64,000 bases of DNA from Bradysia coprophila (taxonomy: Eukaryota; Arthropoda; Insecta; Diptera; Sciaridae). A model generated the notes under the pieces. The model searched no databases, had not been told where the DNA came from, and saw nothing but the letters and a program-made list of their open reading frames with translations. Position numbers and translations under genes: made by a program. This document shows positions 33,619-45,600 of the stretch, one piece after another. Positions within the stretch are counted from its first letter, which is position 1, and the number at the start of each line of letters is the position of its first letter. The stretch is from contig NW_023503374.1 in assembly GCF_014529535.1 (NCBI RefSeq), forward strand, positions 8,735,685-8,799,684. Reading direction: 5' to 3'.

Positions 33619-36600
33619 ATGGCTGTAAACGAGCAGGTAAGAGCTTTCATGATTTAAACATGAAAAATACCACAAGCTAAGAAATTCGCTTATACTTATT
33701 TTACAAATTTGTGCCGAATCTAAACATACAACCCTTGATGACGTCACCTATGATCTCAAATTCGTATGTGGTATTTAGATTCTGTTTTAAGTGATAGTCC
33801 TGATAGTCATAGTTAACATCAATTTGTATAATCAGAATGAAATATTGTCCATGTGTTACTAAAGAATCTATTCAATAAAATGATGTTAAGATTTAGATAT
33901 ATCTAAGTTCTAAGTGGTGTAGAATTAAATTGAAATTCTAAATAATTATCAAACGAATTGATCAGCTATTTAGATATTTTACGAAAATTAAGCAAATATT
34001 CAAATCATTCAAAATTATTTTATCGTTTCGTTTTCGAATTTGGTAGAATGAAGTACGAAATTTATAAATGTAAGTGCAACCTGAATATACTGATTCGTCA
34101 GCAGTTATTCCTCGTTTAATACGAAATATGGTCACGCAGCAATACAGGCATGTATCAGCAAAACACTTTCAATTTTTCAAACGGAAATGTTTAGCTTCAG
34201 CAACAGTTAACATGGAACTATGTAAAAATGCATATTTATATGAAGTGCACACAAAACGGCCGATGAAATCTGTTCGTGACACTACCATGGATCACTTTGG
34301 CACCTATTATAACCGTGGTCTGTCGATAACCGTTCAGGGGCGGATCCACCTATGTGCGGTCAAGGCGGTCGCCGGGGGTCAGAAGATGATTTTTACATTG
34401 AAAATTTGTTTACAAATAAAAACCGCCTGGGTCAGAGTCTTTTTCTCTTCTATCCGCCTGGGTCAGAGCAAAAGCTGGATCCGCCCCTGAACCGTTTACG
34501 TAATTATTGTTTGTAGAACTCTTGGATACTTCATACAAATTAGCTGAAAATTAGCTTAAAAAATTTAGTAACCCCTTGTCGCTGTCTTTTATCCAGGTAT
34601 TCGTGCTTATAGAAATTCACGCCGTAAGTGTGCCTAAAATTTGAATTTTAAGTGAACGATTCGATGGAAAAATGAACCGAAAAATACATTTCAACGCTTC
34701 ATTGTATGAAAATGACGCTACGTTAGAAAGACCTCCGCACTTTCCATTTTGAATTTCGACCGGACTTACGGCGTGAATTCTTAATCATAAGTAATCAAAA
34801 ATAGATTTTTAAGTACAACTTCTTCAATTTTGAATTTATTTTTATTTTTTATCTTTACGACTGTTCTGTGTATTAGTTATTTAGAGATGAGCTGGGTCGA
34901 GGTTTTTAGCCCCGTACGAAGTACGAAGGGGCTTATAGGATTACGATGCCGTGTGTAATTGATGGAATTCGAAGCAGACGGTGAGGGCAAAGTGTTTGCC
35001 TATGTTCATAGATGACGAATCCGCAATAAAAATTTGGGCCGTCTGTCCGCCTGTCCGTCTGTCTGTCACGTCGATATCTTGAGTAAATCAAATCCGATTT
35101 CCCTGAAAGATAGTCAAAATAGTGAGGCTAAGTTCGAAGATGGGCATATTCGGGTCGGCCCTTCGTGAGTTAGGGCCACCTAAGTGATTTAAGGTCTTTT
35201 GGTGATATTTATGGCAAAATAAACGATGGAAATGTAAATGACACGGCAAATGATAGGTATTGTCAATATCAATCCAGGCAAAAAAAGTTTTTTTTAAATC
35301 GGGTGTGTGGACCGTGAGTTAGGGCCTTAGAAGTGAAAAGCTACTAGGGCCATATGTGTATTTTACATAGAACTCAAGTAAATTTCATTCGTTTTTCGTA
35401 ATTTTTGTGTCATTTGGAAGGTAATCAAAGGCCGAATAGAATGTTGTTGAAAAAAAAAAAAAATTGGGTCCTCGGACTAAGGCCGCTACTAGGGCCCTAT
35501 GCGTATTTTACATACAACTCGAGTAAATTTCATCCGTTTTTCGTAATTTTTGTTCCATTTGAAAGATAATCGAACACCGAATAGAATGTTGTTGAAAAAA
35601 AAATAAATTTGGGTCCTTGGACTAAGGCCGCTACTAGGGCCCTATATGTATTTTACATTGAACTCGAGTAAATTTCATTCATTTTTCGTAATTTTTGTGT
35701 CATTTGGAAGGTAATCAAAGGCCGAATAGAATGTTGTTCAAAAAAAATTAAATTTGGGTCCTTGGACTAAGGCCACTACTAGGGCCCTATGTGTATTTTA
35801 CATACAACTCGAGTAAATTTCATCCGTTTTTCGTAATTTTTGTTTCATTTGAAAGATAATCGAACACCGAATAGAATGTTGTTGAAAAAAAAAATTAAAT
35901 TTGGGTCCTTGGACTAAGGCCGCTACTAGGGCCCTATGTGTATTTTACATATAACTCGAGCAAATTTCATCCGTTTTTCGTAATTTTTGTTTCATTTGGA
36001 AGGTAATCAAAGGCCGAATAGAATGTTGTTCAAAAAAAATTAAATTTGGGTCCTTGGACTAAGGCCACTACTAGGGCCCTATGTGTATTTTACATTGAAC
36101 TAGAGTAAATTTCATTCGTTTTTCGTAATTTTTGTGTCATTTGGAAGGTAATCAAAGGCCGAATAGAATGTTGTTGAAAAAAAAAATTTGGGTCCTCGGA
36201 CTAAGGCCGCTACTAGGGCCCTATGCGTATTCTACATACAACTCGAGTAAATTTCATCCGTTTTTCGTAATTTTTGTTTCATTTGAAAGATAATCGAACA
36301 CCGAATAGAATGTTGTTGAAAAAAAAAATTTAAATTTGGGTCCTTGGACTAAGGCCGCTACTAGGGCCCTATGTGTATTTTACATATAACTCGAGCAAAT
36401 TTCATCCGTTTTTCGTAATTTTTGTTTCATTTGGAAGGTAATCAAAGGCCGAATAGAATGTAGTTATACTCAATAAATTAAAATTTTAGGGCTATTTGAA
36501 ATTTTTGTTTTATTTGAAAGGAACGTCGTACGGGGCTTCGTAATTGCGCTATGCGCAATTTCTAAGATGTACACATTACATAATAATTTTACTTTAACTA

Positions 36601-39600
36601 CTTTAACCGGCGCATAGGCTTACGGTCAAAGTAGGGTGACAGACGCACTAGGGTCACGTACGCAATAGATATACGGGTTTGTACGGGGCTCAGTCGCAGC
36701 AAACGCTCCGACTGTTCTGATGGCTCGTTTTAGAACTCGAACCTAAATTATTTTTAAAAGTGGAAATCCTGAAACTCTAAAAAATTGATTCGAAATACTC
36801 AATTTTTTTTGTAATTATATACGATGTTGATACAGATTGAGATACTGGGCATAAGTATAGAGAAATCCTGCTTGGAAAATAAAGTTCACATTTTTGGAAT
36901 TCAAATTTCTACTACCATAGCACTGAACCAAGCACTAGAACAGATTTTTAGACCCGTACGAAGTACTGGGGTCTTATAGGTTTACGCATACGTTTGTAAC
37001 ACGTCGAATTGGACTCCCTGAGTAAGGGGAAACCTATTGTGGTTGTCTAGAGATGCCAAATCAGTGAAAAAAAAAATGTCTGTCTGCACGATAACTTGAG
37101 TAAAACGCATCCGATTTTGAAAATTCTTTTTTTTCCCATTTGGTTATGTCAAAAGACAGGCTAAGTTCGAAGATGAGTGATTTTGGATCGACCCCTCCCG
37201 AGCTGTGGCCCAATAAGTGCTTTACGGTTTTTCGAAGATATCTCCAGACATTTAAACGTGTTACACTTGTAAGTGATACGTCAAATGAAAGGTTTTTACA
37301 ATACCGATCGACAAAAAAAAAGTTTATGGAAATCGGATGACCGACTCGTGAGTTAGACCCCTTGGTGTGAAACAGGCACAGGGCGGCAAGCAGTTTTTGC
37401 TTGAAGGTCGGCCACATTTGAACATATTTCGTCTGTTTTAGCGTTATTAGATAGGTATTGACCGTACCAATCAGGGAAAAAAGTTTTTGAAATTATGTTC
37501 TCCGGAGCGTGAGCTAGGTCTCTTGGAGTGAGCTCTTATCTGGCTACTCGGCCGTACAGTGAACGTGGAGTATTTTGTCAATATCTCGAGTAAATTTTGA
37601 CCGAATTTCATGATTTTTTTTTTGTTTGAAAGGTATTAACGAATGTAAAGCGTCGGTAAAATTTCCGGTCTCCTAACAAAATGGCTGCCGGTGGCCATAT
37701 TGGATTTTAATAAAAGTGATATATCTTGGGAAAAATGGTACTTAGAGAGTTTCTGTTAACATGGAAATAATTTGTTTTGTGTGTGGGGTGTTTCAGGGAT
37801 TCCATATATGGACATCTATATATATCTATATTCACCTATATTGACCTATATACAGGCATATAGAGCTATATAATAGCATATTCATCTGTGAAATGTTTAT
37901 TTATAGGAAAATATAGGTAAATATAGCGGTATATAGCTGTTTAAATAGGAATTTATGAAAGTTGACTTCGTACGGGGCTGTCTATATTGCCTCCGGCAAT
38001 TTATTTGTATATGATAACAAGGCAAAGAAAGATAGTGTAAGTGATTTTAAAGGGCGAATAGCTTTTCAGTAAAGAATGAAGTAAAAGAAATGAAGAGTTT
38101 CACAGTAAAGGCTTTTGATACGAATAGGTGTTTCGTACGGGTCGGCGTTAGCTATTTATAGGATATTTAGCTAGCCTCTCTAATATGATCTGCCACTGAC
38201 AGATTTGTAGCAATTCGCACAAAAAATTGTCAAATATTACTCTTTAATGAATATTTGTCAATAAACAATTAGACGAAACATTTATTTATCGAAATCAAAA
38301 TACTGTCAACAACTAGAGCATGTGTGTCCGAAATATGGTACATATCTGATTTTTTATAACGGAAACATATTAGGGTTGTATACGCAGGCCCTCTTGGAAA
38401 ATCTGTTCTTCTGCTTGATTGCAGATGCTTTGCTACTACTTTTTCTCATAAAATTACCAATGTCAGCGTTCTAATTTTTGTGAACCAACCTCACTGGTAT
38501 TAAGGCCAACACACACTAGCATCTAGTGTCATCGGAAATACGATATTTCTATTGTTAAAAATAGAGATATCATACTCCCAACTGACACTAGATGCTAGTG
38601 TGAGTTGGTCTTTACATTTCCAAAACACTCATGTGTATTTACCAGAGTGACGTTATTTCACCAGAAAATAGCGCGCCTTTCAACACATAAAATATGAAAT
38701 AACCCGCTCATCTCTACACTGAAGCTCTACTCTCTCAATTATAAATTATTCTTGCCTACAAATGGGAAAATGTCTGTAGCAATTTAATTTTATGAACTTC
38801 TGTAATACAAACTGTAAAATAATCTTTAGAATTGTAGTTAAGATCTCATATTTAAAATAAGACAACAAATCATTATTACTCTTACCAGACTGTGCACTAT
38901 TCGCACTCGTAGACTGCAAGACTGTACTTGTCATTCCTATCCCGCATGTAAATGTTTTGTCATATCGTCCCCATATCGAATATTATTTTAAAATGTTCAT
39001 AGTCATTGGCTATTAGTCAAGCAGCATAAACAAAATCATGTTATACATATTGTTCTCTATTTCAAACATATACAGTTTATGTATTATGCTGTAGTATATG
39101 CTGCGTTGATCTTTCTTATCTTTTTTCTTTCTTACTTTTTATATTCGATGAAGAACAGAAATGTAAAGTCAACAAACAAATAAACTAATGTGCACGGTGG
39201 GGCTGAACGAACTTTAAATAAACATGTCGACTTCCATCTCGGTTCTTTTCATAGCTGAGTTAGGGGAGGCGTGTACTATCCAACGGCACATGTTGCGGGC
39301 GCAACCGCTGAGCCGTTTCTGAGAACTAGGAATATCGTCGCCTGGCTCCGCGGAAGTTGCTGGACCAGTGTTTGAAACTGGAATCAGTAGAGGGACAACT
39401 TCTAAGAACAACCATGTAAAAATTATTGCTCTCGGTCATTTGGTCGCAGAGCAATAGAAGCTGAAAGTCGAAAATTCCACCTCTTCAAGGGCTGATGCCT
39501 CCTCGACGAAGTTCTCGATCCAGCACTTTAATAGCGTTTCTAGACAAAGTTAATGTGCTCTTTCGAATGGCAATAAATTTTTTTTGAAAGGGTCTATTTT

Positions 39601-42600
39601 GGTACATTTTCAGAAAAGTCACTTTTTTGCAACCCTCGGTGAACTTTGGCTACTCTTATACCTTGCCGGTTGGAATATTTCAACACGACATACCTTGTAC
39701 CAGTTAGCCTGAAGTCTAAGCTTTCCAATGATACCAAATATGTCATGTATGATTGTCAGCGAGAACTGTTTATGATAAAGATTTTGCATCGAGGTCGGGC
39801 TACTAGCAAATTTAGGGTCATTGAAAACGAAATTTCTATTTTTATGTTTATTATGGCAAAATAAGCAGATATTAAACAATGGATAACTCACGTTAGTCGA
39901 TGAGACATTACTCAAAGACATTGTGTTGTAATATTTGTAAATTTCGTTTTCAATGACCCTAAATTTGCTAGTAGCCCGACCTCGATGCAAAATCTTTATC
40001 ATAAACAGTTCTTGCTGAGAATCATACATGGCATATTTAGTATCATTGGAAAGCTTAGACTTCAGGCTAACTACTACAAGGTATGTCGTGTTGAAATATT
40101 CCAACCGGCAAGGTATGGGAGTAGCCAAAGTTCACCGAGGGTTGCAAAAAAGTGACTTTTCTGAAAATGTACCAAAAGAGACCACTTTCAAAAAAATTTT
40201 ATTGCCATTCGAAAGAGCACATTAACTTTGTCTAGAAACGCTATTAAAGTGCTGGATCGAGAACTTCGTCGAGGAGGCATCACTCCTTGAAGAGGTGGAA
40301 TTTTCGACTTTCAGCTTCTATTGCTCTGCGACCAATTGACCGAGAGCATTTTTACATGGTTGTTCTTAGAATTTGTCTCTACCGATTCCAGTTTCAAATA
40401 CTGGTCCAGCAACTTCCGCGGAGCCAGGCGACGATATTCCTAATTCTCAGAAACGGCTCAGCGGTTGCGCCCGCAACATGTGCCGTTGGATAGTACACGC
40501 CTCCCCTAACTCAGCTATGAAAAGAACCAAGATGGAAGTCGACATGTTTATTTAAAGTTCGTTCAGCCCCACCGTGTGTGGTTCTTTACTTGAAACATTT
40601 GTGATGTCGATCCTTTTTTCTTTCAGTATTCGATAGCAAAGGGAACGTACAACGATTTTTTTTAAAATACGCTTTGATTGACACTATTCGCGCTATTCAC
40701 ATATATTTTTTGCCGAAGTGTCTAGAGGGTGGCTTCGATCTTGTTTTGTAATCGTTTATGTGCGAACCGGTGCGAACAATACTTATTGTAAGAATTGCTA
40801 AATATTAGTAAGAGAAATATTGTGTTGCTGTTTAAATATAAGAATACAAGTTACATCACATCTCACTGGGCGAGCCTTCAATGGTTTTTTTCCTCTTCAA
40901 AATGGAACTCCGTCATCGAAAGTCATTTAAGAGTCATTAGACTAAAAAAATTGGACGATGTAATTGGTACAATGCCACCGAGAAGCCGCAATTTCTGCAT
41001 AAGTTTTTAATACCCGAATTTAAAATCAAAATTATTTCGCATCGTTTCCAAAGGAGTAACTTCTTTTTACGAACTAAACTTTGTAGGACACCGAAAAGAT
41101 CTTGCAGCACACGTTTACATCTGTTCTCGGTAAGGAAACGAAAGTCTTCTTTGCACATGGAGCTGGGAGCACGAGAAGATACAATTGTCAATGTTGCCAT
41201 ATTAATAACATGGGTGAAACTTCTCTATTGACACATGTAAACGGGAAGAAGCACAAACTTGTTTTAAAAGAACTTAGTATAAGGACAAGAGCCTTGTCAG
41301 AACGCCGAGGTAAAAATGAAAATTGACTGAATTAATGTGCTTAGTTTAACAAAATTATTTATAATCATGAAAAGGTGCAAGTTCTCCCGATCCTGCAGAT
41401 GCTGCATCTCCATTACAAAATAGAATCAACGAAATCAGAAATCAGGCAATAATTGGACTCGAATATGTGATTGAAGTGCACCTCGGTTCAATTTTTGAAT
41501 GTGTTTACCACTGTGTTTTATGTGAAAGTAAATTTGATCTCACTACAGTTATAAGTCATCTGACTGCCTACAATCATCGCCTACAATATCTGGTGAGTTT
41601 TTTATTATAACTTTTCGGTTGCAAGGTAAGTGTAACCTGGAATGAAGTGAAATCAAAGAATTAAATTGGAAATTTTATCTTGCTGCGCTTGCACCCATTC
41701 CTCCACATAAATTTTCGTCTTTTTTTATCTATAGGAAAAGCATTTTCCTACCGCTTTCAAGGAAATATCTGATCTGGATTCGACCGACAAACGGAAATTA
41801 AAGCTGTGTCTGACCGAAAAAGTTTGCGAAGGCATTGAGGATCAATTTGGCCGACTGCGTTTGCTTATGGTTGACAATTCTGAATTTGTGAAAGATCGAA
41901 TGCAAACGACGGAAAAAGTTCTGAACTCTAAGCATATCGATGAGTATATGGGATGCACATTCATTGATTTAATTCGTGATTGTCTGCGAAAAGGTTGGTT
42001 TAATGGAAGTCACAGACGACTTGTACAGAATATTACACTTTGTATGTTACCAGAGCAAAATCTGTCGGACATCTCGGACATTGAGGAAGAAGAACTTAGA
42101 AGCCGCCGGGCCAGTCTAGACTCTATTTCTACTTCGAGTGAATCGTATTGGTAAGTTGAACAAATGTTTATGACAGAAACAAATTTAGAAGTCAGACTCC
42201 ATTTACGAGCAATCTACACTCTGCTCCGCGAAGTACAATAAGAAATTTAAGAAAACATTTTCAACAATCCAATCTACATTATTAATTTCACAAGCGATTT
42301 ACACGTTATAATAACATACGTAAATGTCGTAAAGTTGGTAATGTATGTGAAATGAATAGAGTCTATTGGAATTGTTACTTCTTATTAATTCCAAGACTGT
42401 TAATATATGTTCGACGATAGCTTTGTATTCGCAATATATAGTTTCAATAACCCCTGGAATTGTTCGGATTGATGTAGTCCGTGAACACGGCTTATACTCG
42501 CAGAGTTTTTTTTTTGGTTAAAATAGCGTCCTGACATCTCGTGGATTTTCTCTCGTTTTATTCGATTCCTGTGACCTGTGCATATACTTACAACCAACGC

Positions 42601-45600
42601 ACTTCAAGCATGAGTTGGACTATAAAATTTAGACTCTATTTAATAGAGTACTGATACTGTACAGTGTATCAAACAAATTGTTGCATTGTAAAAAAATGAG
42701 GGGAAATTTGTCATACAAAATAGTACTCTATTTGACAGGTGTCATTTGAAGCACTTTTGCTTGAAGTGCGTTGTTACAACGCATAAGTTTGCACTTTTGC
42801 ACTACATCTAAAATTCTACCAAGTTCTTGATTTTAGAAACTACTTCTTTTTTTAAATCTTTTCCTTGAAGTTTTAAGTACGAAACATACTTTCTTTTACA
42901 ATGAGAAAATTTCTGGATCTAAATAAGTTTTGCTCGCTTCGCTCGTACTTGTTATTTCACATTTTTTTCAGTGACTAATAAGTGACTTCCTTAAGAGGAA
43001 CCGGTACTTTGCTGAAAAGCATACATTTGGGCGATTTTTAAATACTGGAATTTAGTTTACTTTTGATGATATCTTTCCACGAGAATCCTTTTTCAAAAAT
43101 GTACGACCGCAATTCCGACCACGAATGTGTTACTGTTTGTTCAAAAAGGAAATGCACAGTCAAAGCACCTAGCAGGGTAATAGAAAAAAATAAAGTAGTA
43201 TTTTAATCGAAGTATGCGAAAATTTCCATACCTTTTTTTTCATAATGTCATTGCAAAATTACCATTAAGGCTGCTAATGGTATTATTGGTACCAAAAAAC
43301 TACTTTATTTGACGTGTAAAAACCTCTATTACCCTGCTAGGTGCTTTGGCACAGTTTTTAGTATTTCTAGACAGTTGAAAATTTCAAGTAAAGGATGCGT
43401 TTAATTAACCGGCGCATTAACAGATTTGAAATTTGAATGGTTTTTTCCACAGCTACAGATTTTTGCATGTTAAGTTTCTTACATTTTTTGCAAATAGCAT
43501 TTTAATAGTAGGAAATTTAGATTTCGTCAGAAGAATTTGCGAACGGAAAAATGTAAATTTATTTTTAGTCTGAGTATTGTTCTACATCTATAATTTCTCT
43601 TAGATCGTGTCTTTATTCAAAAAAATCGATGGTGTTGTACAGCGGCTAACTGTTAAAACCCAGCCACTATTGAGAATTTTAAATAAATCCAAACAATCCA
43701 ATCCACAATACATTCCATAACTTTTAACAGTTGTCAAAAATACTAAAGCTGCATATATTAGCGACTCTTTTTCAAATACCGAATAAATTTGCTTCAAGTC
43801 AAGTTCAATTTTTGCATTGATCAACTTTTTTTTTATCATCAACAATCCAATCTTATTTATTTATTCAAAGCGAAAAAAAAGACTGCTCGCATACGACGCA
43901 GTCAGTAAAAAAACGATCTTTTCAATCAACAAATATTACAATAAATAAAAATCATCCGCTCTATTACTTCCTAAAGTTCCAAGAATACATGCCGCATTGC
44001 CTCTTTGTATAGCAATATAAATTTTCTGCAACAGATAATCTTTGGAACGTGGCTCCCCTGATGCTCTCTTCATCAACGATCCCAACTTGTCAATAAATTT
44101 CTTTGTTTCTGGACCCATGCAACCTAATGATTCAAAGGCAAGGGGGGTAAATAAATAGTTTTCTTTAAGACGTATATAATGATTATGCTTAAATCTCTCC
44201 GCTTTATCTGCAATAGACCCTGCTTTCTTAGAGGATTCACTGATGTATGAAGGAGCCCAAGTATCACGTATTGTTACATCCCATAAAAGTGATTTTCCAT
44301 GACTCCACGGAACTACTGTCATACCATCAGGTCTTTTACCGTCGTCTCTAGAAATACCAGGTGGTTGCAAAATATTGGTAAATCCTGCAGAGGAAAATGC
44401 ATGACCAAAAACATTATTGACAGAATCGTGTTTAGCAATAATTGATCAACTAGTTTTGGTGATCTTTCTAGTAATTATTACGCAATACATGGGAATCATA
44501 GAGTTGAATTAACCCATACTTAACACACATTTAATAGTTGCTTTTGTTAAATATTCAATGCACATGCACAAAACCTATTCTACAAAACCAGTCCACTGAG
44601 CCAACATACATGTTCTATTGAAATTTCAATTGTCAAAATAATATCGAAGCCATTGATTTATGATGACGAGAAGGTACATTCATCTCTCAGAAATTTTACT
44701 TTTTTATTTCTTTTATTGTTTTTTTTTTGTTTTGTTTTTACGAAATCCTTTTCATTATTCATGATAACTCAAAGTAAATCCAAAAACTAAAAAAGTAATG
44801 GAAAAGTAAAATTTCTGCGAGATGAATGTTCCTTCTCGGCATCATAAATCAATGGCTTCGATGTCATTTTGACAATTGCCATTTCAATAGAAATGTATGT
44901 TGGCCGAATGAACTGGTTTTGTAGAATAAGTTTTGTGCATTGAATAACAAAAGCAACTATTAAATGTGTGCAAAGTAGAATTTAATTCAACTCTATTCCC
45001 ATGTAGTGCGTAATAATTACTAGAATGATCACTGAAACTAATTGATAAATGCAAAAATTGATCTATTCGCCTAGTCGGTTGGACTGTAGAGGAGCCACAT
45101 TTTTTCATAGTACTTCATTCTCACTGTACTATTTTCTTGTGTAACAACTTCACATAGGCTCATTCCCATGAAATGTCACAGCAGTGAAGTTTGTTCACGA
45201 AAAAATAGAATCAGTGACACATGACAAAACGTACTAAAATGTAATAGTTTAAAAGAAAAATTTATTACATTTTAGTATTAGTTTCAAAACAACCTTTTCC
45301 TATTTTGAAGTAAATTTTTTTTATTTAAAATTCTCAATAGTGGCTGGATTTTAAGAATTAGCAACTGTAATACTCAAATCTGTAGAAAGACCGTCTGCTT
45401 CATCCATTTAGCAAATTTTTTACAAGAAATTTTATCAACACTTGAAATGATGATATTGGATGCAAAAATATGTAGCTGTGGAAAAAATCATTCAAATTTC
45501 AAATCTTTTAATGCGCCGGGTAATTAAACGCATCCTTTACTATCTGACAGATTGCAATTTTGAAATGTCTCGAAATACTAAAAACTGTGCATTTCATTTT

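Noticed and set aside
34074-34490. 138-residue open frame on the plus strand
   Set aside because: Its end is the CAGGGGCGG MITE, and it has no conserved residues or splice context.
35330-36470. CRISPR-like array
   Set aside because: Units are contiguous 145-bp tandem copies without unique spacers, in a eukaryotic genome.
36541-36565. Helitron 3' end (hairpin followed by CTAA)
   Set aside because: The hairpin is followed by CTAA, but the homology between copies continues about 170 bp past it and subfamily 2 lacks the CTRR. Boundaries do not fit a Helitron.
39619-40128. 169-residue minus-strand frame inside the 1.38-kb foldback
   Set aside because: It spans the palindrome centre and mirrors the plus-strand frame at 39646; it is explained by the inverted arms rather than by a transposase.
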